Shown here: positions 16,306-25,982 of the stretch, in pieces
Layout: the number at the start of each line of letters is the position of its first letter
Position numbering within the stretch: the stretch's first letter is position 1
Assembly: GCA_903825285.1 (NCBI GenBank)
Contig: CAIJZY010000031.1
Coordinates: 62,001 to 126,000 of the forward strand
Length of the DNA stretch: 64,000 bases
Direction: 5' to 3'
Source: an uncultured Opitutia bacterium
GTDB lineage: Bacteria > Verrucomicrobiota > Verrucomicrobiia > Opitutales > Opitutaceae
Translations under genes and position numbers: made by a program
Notes under the pieces: model-generated
The model's database searches: none
What the model was told of the DNA's origin: nothing
The model's input: only the letters and a program-made list of their open reading frames with translations

Positions 16306-17700
16306 ATGCCGCCCCTTCCCGCCGACCTGCGCGCCCTCCTCGATGCGGTGCGCCGCGTGGGCCGGCCGCGCCTGGTCGGCGGCGGCGTGCGGGACTGGCT
16401 GCTGGGCCTCGAGAGCAAGGATTTCGACATCGAGGTGGCGGGGGTCGACTTCGACCAGCTCCACCACGTCCTCGGCCCCTTCGGCGCCACCGACGTCGTC
16501 GGCCGCAGCTTCGGGGTCATCAAGGTCCGCAGCCACGGCGGGGCCGAGTACGACTTCAGCCTGCCGCGGCGCGAGTCCAAGACCGGCGCGGGCCACCGCG
16601 GCTTCGCGGTCACGCCCGACGCGGCGCTCAGCGACGCGGACGCCGCGGCGCGGCGCGACTTCACGGTGAACGCCATCGCCTGCGACCCGTTCACCGGCGA
16701 ACTCATCGACCCGCACGGCGGGCAGGCCGACCTGAAGGCCCGCGTGCTGCGCCACACCAGCGCCGCGTTCGCCGAAGACCCGCTGCGGGTGCTGCGCGCC
16801 TTCCAGCTGGCGGCGCGGTTCGACTTCACGCTGGCCCCCGCGACCGCGGCGCTGTGCCGGAGCATGGCTGACGCCTATGCGGAGCTGCCCGTCGAGCGCG
16901 TCTGGGGCGAGTGGGACAAGTGGGCGGTGAAATCCGTGCGGCCGTCGCGCGGCCTCGCCGTGCTCGAGGAGACGGGCTGGCTGCGGCATTTTCCCGAGCT
17001 CGCCGCGCTCCGCGGCACGCCGCAGGAGCCGGAGTGGCATCCGGAGGGCGACGTGTTCACGCACACCCAGCTGTGCCTCGACGCGCTCGTGGCGCTGGCC
17101 GGCTGGCAGGCCGCCCCGCCCGCGACGCGGCGCGGGCTGATGCTCGCGGTGCTCGCGCACGACTTCGGCAAGCCCGGCACGACGGTGCAGGCGGAGAAGC
17201 GCGGGAAGCTGCGCTGGGTCAGCCCCGGCCACGAGGCCGCCGGCGGGCCCCTCGCCGAGACTTTCCTTCGCCGCATCGGCGCGCCGCCCGACACGCACCC
17301 GCCGATCGTGGCGCTGGTGGTGAACCACCTCGCGCACCACCACGGGCAGGCGGAGTTCACGGACACCGCGGTGCGGCGATTGGCGCGGCGCTTGGCCCCG
17401 GCGACGATCGAGGAGCTTGCACTCGTGATGCTCGCCGACGACGGCGGCCGTCCGCCCCTCACCTCGCCCGAGACCTGGACGCGGATCGCGCAGCTGCAGG
17501 CCAAGGCCCAGGCGCTGGCTCTTGAGCATACCGCGCCGCGCCCGCTCGTGATGGGCCGGCATCTCGTCGCGCTCGGCCACCCACCGGGCCCGGCGTTCAA
17601 GCCCGTCCTGGACGAGGCGTTCGAGGCGCAGCTCGACGGCGCGTTTGCCGACGAGGCGGGCGGCGTGGCGTGGCTACGGCACCGGCTCGGCCAGGACTAG
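16306..17700 (+). CDS. CCA tRNA nucleotidyltransferase / poly(A) polymerase family protein with HD domain
   Basis: The 464-aa protein begins with the class II nucleotidyltransferase head: LVGGGVRDWLLG at residues 23-34 and the metal-binding DFD at 39-41. A tRNA-binding helical part follows, then an HD phosphohydrolase domain (H285-D286 in AHDFGKPGTT). This order matches bacterial CCA-adding or A-adding enzymes that mature and repair tRNA 3' ends. Sequence alone does not tell CCA-adding from A-adding. The ATG giving MPPLPADL is chosen; the open frame 23 codons upstream is repeat sequence. Its 3' end overlaps the convergent MOSC gene by 27 bases. Confidence 0.88.
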   Translation: MPPLPADLRALLDAVRRVGRPRLVGGGVRDWLLGLESKDFDIEVAGVDFDQLHHVLGPFGATDVVGRSFGVIKVRSHGGAEYDFSLPRRESKTGAGHRGFAVTPDAALSDADAAARRDFTVNAIACDPFTGELIDPHGGQADLKARVLRHTSAAFAEDPLRVLRAFQLAARFDFTLAPATAALCRSMADAYAELPVERVWGEWDKWAVKSVRPSRGLAVLEETGWLRHFPELAALRGTPQEPEWHPEGDVFTHTQLCLDALVALAGWQAAPPATRRGLMLAVLAHDFGKPGTTVQAEKRGKLRWVSPGHEAAGGPLAETFLRRIGAPPDTHPPIVALVVNHLAHHHGQAEFTDTAVRRLARRLAPATIEELALVMLADDGGRPPLTSPETWTRIAQLQAKAQALALEHTAPRPLVMGRHLVALGHPPGPAFKPVLDEAFEAQLDGAFADEAGGVAWLRHRLGQD

Positions 17701-18168
17701 CTCGGCCGGTCCGACCGCGAGCGGGCCGTCGCGGAGGATTTTCGCGCGCAGCCCGCCGTTGCCGCGCAGCCACTCCTCGGCGCCGGGTCCCACGGCCTGG
17801 TCCATCCAGTAGCACGGCTTCGACTCGACCGTGCCCTCGAACTCGACGCCGCCGAGGGAAAACCGCCGGCCGATGAGCGAGTTCACGTCCACCCCCTCGA
17901 TCACGACGTTGCGCCGGAACGCGCCGGGCGAGAGCGCGGGCACGTTGAACCGCCCGCGGGCCGCCACGTAGATGTCCCAGGCAAAAAACGTGATCTGTCC
18001 CTTGTAGTCCTCCTTGTAGTCGAAGAACCGGTCGCCCTCCACGCCATGGCCGGCGCGGCACATGATCGTGGGCACCTCGACTGTCGGGTTCTCCGCGGCG
18101 CCCTGCCCGTGCCGCCCGAAGAAATTGTGGCCGGGCGAAATGTAGAGGTGACGCACGTGTACATTCAT
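17674..18168 (-). CDS. MOSC-domain protein
   Basis: The 164-aa protein is nearly all one MOSC beta-barrel domain. It has AGHGVEGDRFFDY near residues 38-50, FRRNVVIEGVDVNSL near 83-97, and a cysteine in SKPCYWMD near 115. Related domains bind sulfur for molybdenum-cofactor sulfuration or act in molybdoenzyme-type amidoxime reduction, but stand-alone bacterial members mostly lack a proven role. It converges on and overlaps the CCA-like gene. Confidence 0.85.
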   Translation of the reverse strand: MNVHVRHLYISPGHNFFGRHGQGAAENPTVEVPTIMCRAGHGVEGDRFFDYKEDYKGQITFFAWDIYVAARGRFNVPALSPGAFRRNVVIEGVDVNSLIGRRFSLGGVEFEGTVESKPCYWMDQAVGPGAEEWLRGNGGLRAKILRDGPLAVGPAELVLAEPVP

Positions 18169-18224
18169 CGCGGCGAGGATACGCCGGGCTTTACGGCCGA
18201 CTCAAGACGCGGATAAATCGCGCC

Positions 18225-20093
18225 ATGCCCGCCCCCTTTGCCCCGCTCCGCTCCTTTCAATGGGACCCGGCCCGCCAGGTGGAACGACTCGACTGGCTGC
18301 TGGCCCAACTCCCCCGCTACGCCGACTGGGGCTACCAGCAGCTGCACCTGCACCTGGAGGACGCGGTGGAGTTCCCCAGCCTACCCGGGGTCGCGCGCCG
18401 CGACGCCTACAGCTACCGGCAGTTCACGCGCCTGGTGGACGAGGCGACGCGCGTCGGCATCCAGGTCGTGCCGATCGTGAACCTGCTCGGGCACACCCAG
18501 TACCTGGTCAAGGTGCCGGAGCTGCGCGACCTCAACGAGCTCCGGGCCGACGACGGCTCGCCGTTCCCCGGCGGGCAGATCTGCCCGCTGCACCCGCGCA
18601 CGATGGAGATCGCCGAGAAGCTCCTGCGCGACATGGCGCCGTTCTGCACGGCCGGCCGCGTGCACGTCGGCCTCGACGAGTCGTTCCAGCTGGGCCGGCA
18701 CCCCATGAGCCGGGCGGAAATCGCGCGCGTCGGGCTCGCCGGGCATTTCGCCGCGCACGTCCGCCGCCTCCACGCCCTCACGCGCTCGCTCGGCCTGCGC
18801 ATGGGCATGTGGGCGGACATGCTGTATTTCCTGCCCGACGCGATCCCGCAGCTGCCGACGGACATCATCGCCTACGAGTGGTACTACTACGGCTTCCCGC
18901 GGCGGCCGCGGGTGGAGCTGTTCAATTTCGCGGAGAGCGACCTCGGCGACCGCCTGCGGGCACGCGGGATGACCGTGTGGGGCTGTCCGATGAACGGTTC
19001 CGCGCGCTACGAGCCGCTGCCGCATTTCACGGACCGCCTGGAGAACATCCTCTCGTGGTGGCGGCACGGGGCGCGCCTGGGCGTCGAGGGCCTGCTCGTG
19101 ACCTCGTGGGAACCTTTCCGACTGGCGATGGAGATGACCACGGTGGTGGACGCCGCGGCGGCCACGCTGTGGCTGAACCCCGGCGTGACGGATCCCAAGG
19201 AGATGCTCACGCGGGGCTTCGCGCGGGTCTTTGGGTCGCGCTCCGCCGCCAAGTCCGCCCGTCTCGCCCTCGCGGGCGACCGGTACCCCTTCGGCGGATA
19301 CCCGCGCTGGGAGATCAACGACCGTTGGGACACCGTCTCGCGCCGCGAGCCGCTGGGCCCGTTCCTCGCGGAGGAAAAATTCTGCACCCGCGCCGCGGCT
19401 CGCGGGCAGCCGGCGCTGCCGGCGCCGCTGCAGGCGAGCCTGGAGTTCCGCCGGTACCTGGCCCAGCGCGACGTGTTCGTGCGCCGCGCGGCGCGCGGGC
19501 TGGCCACAGCCGCGGAGGGCCGGCGCTTTGCCCGGGCGATCACCGCGGGCCTGCGGGCGGCGCGCGCGATGTGGCGCTTCACCCGCGACCGCCGCCGGCA
19601 CGGCACGAACGAGCAGATCCTGGTCCGCGACGCGGCGCGGCTCCGGGCCTGGCAGGCGGGCAAGCCGGTGTTCGGCGGGACCTGGCAGCTCTGCTATGTC
19701 GTGCACAACGCGTTCCCGGCGCTGCAGTCGGTCCGCGTGGAGCAGCAGCAGCCCGACGGCACCTGGGTGAGCCAGCAGGAGTGCCTCACGATTGAGTTTC
19801 AAACCGCCAGCGCCCAGCCACGGGGCCAGATGCGACGCGAGCATGCGGCGCCGGTGGCCTGGGACGGCGACCGGGCGAAGCTGCCGCGCCTGCGCCTGGC
19901 CCTGATCGGCGTCGGCGAGGTGAGAATCGAGCGGCCGGTGCTGACCGACGGCATAACCACCCTGCCCGCCCGACTGGCGCGCGCGAACCTCGGGCGCCGG
20001 GCGCCGCGCCGCGGACTGCCCGAGTTGGACTGGTCCAAGCGCCAGGACATCCTCCCGCTGGCGTGGCCGTCCACTCGTCGGCCAGGCCGCTGA
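18225..20093 (+). CDS. GH20-like beta-N-acetylhexosaminidase catalytic-domain protein
   Basis: This 622-aa protein has a TIM-barrel catalytic domain in its first 330 residues. It carries the GH20-style Asp-Glu pair D151-E152 in HVGLDES, an early DWGYQQLHLHLED strand, and VVPIVNLLGHTQY near 86. GH20 enzymes remove terminal N-acetylhexosamines using the substrate acetamido group. The chain starts directly at the barrel: there is no signal peptide and no usual GH20b domain, so it looks cytoplasmic. The C-terminal 290 residues are unassigned. No chitin or mucin genes are adjacent. Confidence 0.72.
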   Translation: MPAPFAPLRSFQWDPARQVERLDWLLAQLPRYADWGYQQLHLHLEDAVEFPSLPGVARRDAYSYRQFTRLVDEATRVGIQVVPIVNLLGHTQYLVKVPELRDLNELRADDGSPFPGGQICPLHPRTMEIAEKLLRDMAPFCTAGRVHVGLDESFQLGRHPMSRAEIARVGLAGHFAAHVRRLHALTRSLGLRMGMWADMLYFLPDAIPQLPTDIIAYEWYYYGFPRRPRVELFNFAESDLGDRLRARGMTVWGCPMNGSARYEPLPHFTDRLENILSWWRHGARLGVEGLLVTSWEPFRLAMEMTTVVDAAAATLWLNPGVTDPKEMLTRGFARVFGSRSAAKSARLALAGDRYPFGGYPRWEINDRWDTVSRREPLGPFLAEEKFCTRAAARGQPALPAPLQASLEFRRYLAQRDVFVRRAARGLATAAEGRRFARAITAGLRAARAMWRFTRDRRRHGTNEQILVRDAARLRAWQAGKPVFGGTWQLCYVVHNAFPALQSVRVEQQQPDGTWVSQQECLTIEFQTASAQPRGQMRREHAAPVAWDGDRAKLPRLRLALIGVGEVRIERPVLTDGITTLPARLARANLGRRAPRRGLPELDWSKRQDILPLAWPSTRRPGR

Positions 20094-20144
20094 TCCGAGC
20101 CCGCAGCCGGCGCGCGGGCGACCGTGCTGTGGGAAAATGGGCAC

Positions 20145-20176
20145 AAAAAAAGCGGCCGGCTTGCGCCGACCGCTTT
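20145..20176 (-). terminator. Intrinsic terminator of the lower-GC TonB receptor gene
   Basis: The stem AAAGCGG (20149-20155) pairs with CCGCTTT (20170-20176), and an inner CGGC/GCCG pair flanks a four-base loop. Seven T follow on the minus strand (A-run 20145-20151). It lies 24 bases after the receptor stop codon. In the plus direction it could weakly terminate the GH20-like gene. Confidence 0.87.
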
Positions 20177-20199
20177 GAAGAGTGCTCTGGCTGGTTAGC

Positions 20200-23166
20200 T
20201 CAGAACTTGTAGGCCGCGCTCAGACGCACGTAGATCGGCGTCTGATAAACGGTCGGGGTGCCGAAGAACGGATTCGGCGTGCCCGAACCACCGTTCTCAG
20301 CGTACTGGTAGTACTCCGTCACCGTCTTGAAGTTGAAGACGTTGAAGATATCCGCACCGAAGGAGATCTTCTGACGGCCCCAGGCCGGCGTGTACTTGAA
20401 GCTCACATCCAGCTGCTTCGTCACCGGCGTGTTGCCGAGCGAGCCGCGGGGGACGAGCTTGCCGTTGTTGTAGAAGTAAGCCGCGCCGTAAGCCTGCAGG
20501 TTGGCGTCGTTGCCCGGATAGTAGCCGATCGCCAGCTTCGGCGTACCGGACTGCACCAGGGCATTGAAGCCCATCTGCCACTCGCTGTTCAGCTTAACCG
20601 CGCCGAAGAGCTTGATCTTGTGGCGGCGGTCGTTGGCGAGGTTACCCCAGCGGCCATCCATGAGCTGCGGATAGTCGTAGAGCTCGGTCAGGCCGGCATC
20701 GGTCTGGGCAATGTCGGAGAGGACGTAGCCTTCGTCGTTACCCCAGCTGTGGGAGAGGGTGTAGGAACCCTGCAGCCACCACTTGCCGTTGTTGCTCTTC
20801 TCGAAGAAGAACTCCGCGGCGATGTACTTGCGGACGGCCGGGGGCGCGATCTGGCCACCGTAGCCCTGCTGGTTGGCCGGGACGATGAACTGGCGCAGGC
20901 CCTTGCCGTCGCCGAGGTCAGCCCAGATGTTGAGCGTGTGGCCAGGGTTGGTCAGCACGTCAACGTAGGAGCTGTCATCACCGGGGACGACATCGGCGCC
21001 GATGTCCTCGATGAAGTGGGTCATCTCGCGATAGGTGCCGCGCACGCCGGCGGTCCAGTCCTTGTTCACCGCGGTCTGATAACCAACGATGACTTCGTCC
21101 TGGTACATCGGCTTGAGGTCCTGATTGACGATCGTCTTCGGGTCCTTCAACGCGCCGTCTTCACCGGGGAGGACGTAGTGGGCACCGAGCTGGGCGCCAA
21201 CCGTCGGCAGGTGGGTCGTCGCGTCGACGCTGTTCAGCACGTAGTAGTCCTGGGTGTAGATTTCACCACCCGAGAACCGGATGTTCGTGTTGTTCGCGAT
21301 CGGCATCGTGTAACGGCCGTAGGTCGCGAACAGCTTGGAGCGGTCGTCCTTGTTGATGTCGAACGTCGCGCCGAGGCGGGGAGCCCACTGGTTCTTCAGG
21401 TCGACGAAGCTCTGGCCGATCTTGTTCATGTTATTGAACTCGTCGTTGCGCAGACCGAGGCTGAGCAGCAGGCGCTCGTCCATCAGCTTCCAGTTGTCCT
21501 CGATGTAGTAGGCCTTGGAGATCGTGGAGAAGTGACCGTTGTTGCCGTAGATCTGCTCACGGACGTACTGGGTCGCGCCGACAGGAACCGTGACACCGTT
21601 GACCTTGGTCACGCCGCCGGTCGCCGGGTAATAGCGGTAGTAGATGCCGCCACCGGGATAGGACGTGACCGTGTCGGATGACGTGTCTTCACGATCATAA
21701 CCGATGCGGAGCGTATGCGCGCCCATGAGGCTGAAACGGTACGTGAGGTCCACGCGGTAGGATTTGCGCTTATCCTCGAGCGAGGAGAGGAACGTCGAGC
21801 TGCCCGAGATGACCTTCGAGGGGGGAACCCGGCTATCCACGACGTAAGGCACGCCGTTGTAGTCCGAGGCCGCCGCCGTGCCTTGGCCGTAGAGGGCGGT
21901 GACCGTGAAGTCCGGCGTGAACTGGCCCGAGTAGTTGGCGATGAAGTCATGGCCACCACGATCGGAGTACGTCAGACCGTGCGAGGCGCCGATCTGGCCG
22001 GTCGCGTCGTTATAGTCCGAGGTGTTCGTGTCGATCCGGCGCTTGTCCGAGATGCCGGTGATGGCCAGCGTCTGCGTGTCGGTGATGTTCCAGTCGAGCT
22101 TGCCACCCCAGAACGGATCCTTCGAGTTGGAGGTGTAGTACGTGCTGATGGATCCCGCGTCCTCGTGCTTCGTGTCACGGGCATTGTACAGGCCGTAGTA
22201 GAACAGCTTGTTCTGGATGATCGCGCCGCTGACATACACGTTGGCGTTGTAGCTCTGGTTGTAGTCGCGCGACGTATCGATGAAGAGCGCGCCGTTCGAA
22301 CCGATCGAGCTGGGAGCCCGGGCCGCGAGAGCGGACGGCTCGAAGTAGACATTGGCGCCGGCGTGGAAGGTGTTGGAACCGCTCTTCGTCGTGGCGTCGA
22401 TGACACCACCCGTGGAGCGACCGAACTCAGCCGAGTAACCGCCGGTCTTGACGACGAACTGGTCGTAGAACTCGAACGGAACCGACCCGCCGCCCAGGCC
22501 ATTGCGGAAGTTCGTCAGGTTGAAACCGTTCACGTAGTAGGCGTTCTCAGCGACGGACGAACCGCCGAAGGAGGCCAGCGTACCGAAGGCCGCGATGCCT
22601 TGGCTGGTGCCAGGGGCAAGGAGGGCCACCGCGGTGGTGTTGCGCTCCACGGGGATCTGCTCGACCTGCTGCATCTGGAGGATGGTGACCGACTCAACGC
22701 TCGAGACGTCGATCGGCGAGATCGCCGAACCCGACACCACGTATTTTTCCAGCTTGAGGGTCTGGTCCGCCGTCTGCGCGAAGTTGACCGCGGTGCCCGT
22801 GCCGGCCTTGACGCCAACACTGCCCTGGGTCTGCTCAGCAAGGCCAGGGGCCTTCAGCGTGACCGTGTACGTGCCAGTCGGCAGGCCCGGAATGATATAA
22901 GAACCAGACGAATCCGGAGTTGTACTACGCTTCAGGCCGGTGCCCGTGTTTTCAACCGTGATCGTGCTGCCAGAGGCCGCGCCAGCGATGGTACCAAAGA
23001 TGTTACCTTGGACGTTGCTCTGCGCGTACACGGACGTGACTCCCGCGGTGAACGCGGTGATCGTAACTGCAGCCATCAGAACCGAACCGGAGGTCAGCAT
23101 CGACACTCCAATACGGTGAACCTTAAACAGTATCGCTACTGCCCTACTAAGGGAACGCTTGTTCAT
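20200..23166 (-). CDS. TonB-dependent receptor with N-terminal carboxypeptidase-like domain (Oar-type)
   Basis: The start gives 988 aa. A long signal region precedes AQSNVQGNIFG. A carboxypeptidase-regulatory-like fold (about residues 50-130, GSYIIPGLPTGTYTVTL), a plug domain to about 290 (GYSAEFGRSTGGVIDATTKSG) and a beta-barrel ending in YKF follow. Such receptors import large substrates across the outer membrane using TonB energy. The gene is visibly lower in GC, with more even codon use than its neighbours, as is often seen in highly expressed surface proteins. It has its own terminator and a long AT-rich leader. The substrate cannot be told. Confidence 0.88.
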   Translation of the reverse strand: MNKRSLSRAVAILFKVHRIGVSMLTSGSVLMAAVTITAFTAGVTSVYAQSNVQGNIFGTIAGAASGSTITVENTGTGLKRSTTPDSSGSYIIPGLPTGTYTVTLKAPGLAEQTQGSVGVKAGTGTAVNFAQTADQTLKLEKYVVSGSAISPIDVSSVESVTILQMQQVEQIPVERNTTAVALLAPGTSQGIAAFGTLASFGGSSVAENAYYVNGFNLTNFRNGLGGGSVPFEFYDQFVVKTGGYSAEFGRSTGGVIDATTKSGSNTFHAGANVYFEPSALAARAPSSIGSNGALFIDTSRDYNQSYNANVYVSGAIIQNKLFYYGLYNARDTKHEDAGSISTYYTSNSKDPFWGGKLDWNITDTQTLAITGISDKRRIDTNTSDYNDATGQIGASHGLTYSDRGGHDFIANYSGQFTPDFTVTALYGQGTAAASDYNGVPYVVDSRVPPSKVISGSSTFLSSLEDKRKSYRVDLTYRFSLMGAHTLRIGYDREDTSSDTVTSYPGGGIYYRYYPATGGVTKVNGVTVPVGATQYVREQIYGNNGHFSTISKAYYIEDNWKLMDERLLLSLGLRNDEFNNMNKIGQSFVDLKNQWAPRLGATFDINKDDRSKLFATYGRYTMPIANNTNIRFSGGEIYTQDYYVLNSVDATTHLPTVGAQLGAHYVLPGEDGALKDPKTIVNQDLKPMYQDEVIVGYQTAVNKDWTAGVRGTYREMTHFIEDIGADVVPGDDSSYVDVLTNPGHTLNIWADLGDGKGLRQFIVPANQQGYGGQIAPPAVRKYIAAEFFFEKSNNGKWWLQGSYTLSHSWGNDEGYVLSDIAQTDAGLTELYDYPQLMDGRWGNLANDRRHKIKLFGAVKLNSEWQMGFNALVQSGTPKLAIGYYPGNDANLQAYGAAYFYNNGKLVPRGSLGNTPVTKQLDVSFKYTPAWGRQKISFGADIFNVFNFKTVTEYYQYAENGGSGTPNPFFGTPTVYQTPIYVRLSAAYKF

Positions 23167-23500
23167 AGTTGTGTGGTGTTTGTGTGGTGTTCGGAACATG
23201 GGAAGTGACCCATGCCGCTTCTATTCGTCGGAAAACGGAGCAGGCAGCCTGCCTTCTGGCAACAATTTTGTTAGATTATGGTTAAGTTGCGGTGAACAGC
23301 CGTTTTTCCACGTCTAATTGTGATTCGTCGGTCTTCCATCCCTGGCGTATCGGCTACATCGATTCAAATTGGCTACCCGTTAATCCAAGTTTCTTCTGAA
23401 TGATCTTCCATAGAGTAACTTAGCCACCCAGAGTCCGGAACCAACCAGAGCAGGCTGCGTGTCGCTTCCCAACCCCATCCCACCTAATTTCTTCCCCGGC
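23167..23500. promoter_or_regulatory. AT-rich 334-base control region between the TonB receptor and fumarylacetoacetase
   Basis: This is the longest gene-free stretch, near 50 percent GC against about two-thirds around it. It holds the divergent promoters of both genes. On the receptor side, the last 33 bases before the ATG contain two copies of ACACCACACAA and no ribosome site. A six-bp hairpin (23197-23202 with 23209-23214) lies 31 bases upstream and swallows an alternative ATG. A CATAAT hexamer near 23275 on the minus strand is a possible -10, without a matching -35. Confidence 0.5.
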
Positions 23501-24823
23501 ATGGCGACCTTGCTGAATTCCACGCACGACCCCAACCGCCTTAGCTGGGTGGAAAGCGCCAACGATTCGGAAGGTGATTTTCCGCTGCAGAACCTGCCCT
23601 TTGGCGTTTACCAGACATCAGGGACTGAGACGGCGCGCATCGGCGTGGCGATCGGCGATCAGGTGTTTGATCTGGCTGGCGCATCCTCCGACGGATTGAT
23701 CCCGGATGAGGTGCGCCGGGCCTGTTGTCAGCCGAGCCTCAATGCCCTGATGGCGCTCGGACCGACGAATTGGACTGCCCTGCGGGCTCGATTGAGCGAA
23801 TTGCTGGGGGCCGACACGTGTCCTCCGGGCCCGCTGCGCGATGCCGTGTGGCGGCGGCTGTCGACGCAGACCGCGGTTCGAATGCTCGTTCCCGCCAGAG
23901 TGGAGAACTTCACCGACTTTTACGCGTCATCCTTCCATGCGGCCACGGTTGGCTCGATGTTTCGGCCGGACAGCCCCCTGTTGCCGAACTACAAATGGGT
24001 GCCGATCGGATACCACGGCCGCGCCTCCTCCATTATAATGAGTGGCACCCCGGTTCGGCGTCCACTCGGTCAACTCAAGCTCCCCGATCAGCCGGCGCCG
24101 GTGTTCTGCCCCACCCGGAGCCTGGACTACGAACTGGAATTGGCCGCCTACATCGGCCCCGGCAACCCCCTCGGTTCACCGATCCCGGTCGCCCGAGCCC
24201 GTGAGCATCTCTTCGGCGTCAGCCTGCTCAACGACTGGTCCGCCCGTGACATTCAGTCGTGGGAATACCAGCCGCTCGGCCCGTTTCTCGCCAAGAACTT
24301 TGCCACCTCCGTCTCCCCGTGGGTCGTGACCCTCGCCGCCCTGGAACCGTTTCGCGCGCCAGCCCTGTCCCGCCCGGCCGGAGATCCGGCCCCTTTGCCG
24401 CACCTTGCGGACCCCGGCGATCAGGCGGACGGAGGGCTGGACGTGGTTCTCGAGACCTTGCTCCTGACCTCCCGGATGCGCGCCGCCGGGGAGTCGGCGC
24501 ACCGGCTGTCACAGGGCAATTTCTCCGCGATGTACTGGACCCTGGCCCAGATGGTCGCGCACCACACCAGCAATGGCTGCAATCTCCGCCCCGGCGATGT
24601 GCTCGGCAGCGGCACGGTCTCCGGCCCCGAGCCGGCTTCCAGTGGTTGCCTCCTGGAGTTGACCCGCGGCGGCACCCGGCCGCTGACGCTGCCCAACGGC
24701 GAGACCCGGGCGTTTCTGCAGGATGGCGACGAGGTCATCCTGCGCGGCTTCGCGCAAAAACCGGGATTCCGCCGCATCGGACTCGGGGAATGCCGGGGAC
24801 TGATCCAACCGGCCGGAGCCTAG
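23501..24823 (+). CDS. Fumarylacetoacetase
   Basis: It splits 4-fumarylacetoacetate to fumarate and acetoacetate, the last step of tyrosine breakdown. The 440-aa chain follows the eukaryote-like enzyme throughout: SDFPLQNLPFGVY-type opening near residue 25, the catalytic histidine H146 in SSFHAATVG, GYHGRASSI, the metal ligands in YELELAAYIG, and LLNDWSARDIQSWEY. The ATG giving MATLLNST is chosen over a GTG 14 codons earlier because it gives the usual length. Other tyrosine-degradation genes (hmgA, hppD) are not in the window. Confidence 0.9.
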   Translation: MATLLNSTHDPNRLSWVESANDSEGDFPLQNLPFGVYQTSGTETARIGVAIGDQVFDLAGASSDGLIPDEVRRACCQPSLNALMALGPTNWTALRARLSELLGADTCPPGPLRDAVWRRLSTQTAVRMLVPARVENFTDFYASSFHAATVGSMFRPDSPLLPNYKWVPIGYHGRASSIIMSGTPVRRPLGQLKLPDQPAPVFCPTRSLDYELELAAYIGPGNPLGSPIPVARAREHLFGVSLLNDWSARDIQSWEYQPLGPFLAKNFATSVSPWVVTLAALEPFRAPALSRPAGDPAPLPHLADPGDQADGGLDVVLETLLLTSRMRAAGESAHRLSQGNFSAMYWTLAQMVAHHTSNGCNLRPGDVLGSGTVSGPEPASSGCLLELTRGGTRPLTLPNGETRAFLQDGDEVILRGFAQKPGFRRIGLGECRGLIQPAGA

Positions 24824-24890
24824 TCGGCCCCCACGGCGGGCGCCGGGAAAGGATCGTCACCCGTCCCGGGATCTTCCAGCCTGCGTTTCC

Positions 24891-25391
24891 ATGAAACCCC
24901 GTGCTTTGCTTTCACTCGCCCTGATTGGACTAGGCTTCGGCTCCACGCTGCTCGGCGCCGTGCCCGACAAGGAAAAACTGAAGCAGGAACTCGCAAAGAT
25001 GGAGGACGCGTTCTGCGGCATGGCCCGGGAAAAGGGAATTCGGGCGGCCTTCGAGCACTTTGCCGCGCCCGATGTGGCCTTCATCGACACCGACCCGCGC
25101 AAATACCGGGGCCTTGCCGCCGTGCGCGCCCGCATCGGTCCGGACCGGCCGGGATCAACCCTGACATGGTCGGCCACCTTCACCGACGTGTCCGACGACG
25201 GCACGCTCGGCTACAACTACGGCCGGTACGAGTCCCGCCGCACGCTGCCGAACGGACAAACCAGCGTCCACACTGGGTGGTTTCTGACGATTTGGAAGCG
25301 TCAGCCCGACGGCACCTGGCGGTACGTCATGGATAATGGCGCGCCGGACGAGCCGCCGGCGCTGACCTCCGCCACGCCCAAGCAGGAGTAG
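24891..25391 (+). CDS. Secreted NTF2-like (DUF4440) protein
   Basis: A 166-aa protein with a signal peptide (residues 1-23) and a single NTF2-like fold. The stretch MEDAFCGMAREKGIRAAFEHFAAPDVAFIDTDP is typical of the DUF4440/SnoaL-like group, with TGWFLTIWKRQPDGTWRYVMDNG near the end. Members are small-molecule-binding or isomerase-like proteins; no catalytic role can be given. It follows fumarylacetoacetase by 67 bases on the same strand and may be co-transcribed. Confidence 0.78.
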   Translation: MKPRALLSLALIGLGFGSTLLGAVPDKEKLKQELAKMEDAFCGMAREKGIRAAFEHFAAPDVAFIDTDPRKYRGLAAVRARIGPDRPGSTLTWSATFTDVSDDGTLGYNYGRYESRRTLPNGQTSVHTGWFLTIWKRQPDGTWRYVMDNGAPDEPPALTSATPKQE

Positions 25392-25414
25392 CCGATCTCG
25401 GCTTTCCGCCCCGG

Positions 25415-25900
25415 TCAGGGCAGCTTGGACTCGGCCACCTTCTTGGTCTGCGCCGCGCGGTAGCCGTCGAGTGCGGTCTTGATCGCCCCGTTTTCGAGGG
25501 CGAGCACCGCGCCGGCAAAGAGGGCCGCGTTCACCGCGCCGGCCTTGCCGATGGCAAACGTCGCGACGGGGATGCCGCCGGGCATCTGGACCATTGAAAG
25601 CAGGGAATCGAGTCCCTTCAGCGAGGCCGATTCCATTGGCACGCCCAGCACCGGCAGCGGAGTGAGGGCCGCGGCCACGCCCGCGAGGTGGGCTGCGCCG
25701 CCGGCCGCCGCGATGATCACCTTCAATCCCCGGCCCTGCGCGCCGGAGCACCATTCAAAGGCCAGCTGCGGCGTCCGGTGCGCGCTGATGACCCGTTTTT
25801 CGTACGCGACCCCGAGCTGATCGAGCGTCTGCGTGCAATGCTGCATCGTCTCCCAGTCCGACGTGCTGCCCATGATGATACCGACAAGAGGAGTAGCCAT
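25415..25900 (-). CDS. purE: 5-(carboxyamino)imidazole ribonucleotide mutase
   Basis: PurE moves the carboxyl group from N5-CAIR to C4, making CAIR in purine synthesis. The 161-aa protein has GSTSDW at residues 11-16, SAHRTP near 44 and [11 protein letters not shown] near 65. GSxSDW and SAHR are the signature of class I (N5-CAIR mutase) enzymes. Length is normal. The partner purK is not next to it in this window. Confidence 0.94.
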   Translation of the reverse strand: MATPLVGIIMGSTSDWETMQHCTQTLDQLGVAYEKRVISAHRTPQLAFEWCSGAQGRGLKVIIAAAGGAAHLAGVAAALTPLPVLGVPMESASLKGLDSLLSMVQMPGGIPVATFAIGKAGAVNAALFAGAVLALENGAIKTALDGYRAAQTKKVAESKLP

Positions 25901-25982
25901 GGGCCCAAGCTAACCAGTGCCCACTTCCCGCTGTCAGCCCAGAAATTTATTTTCGGGCTGACCGCAGGGGCGGTGGGCGCTC

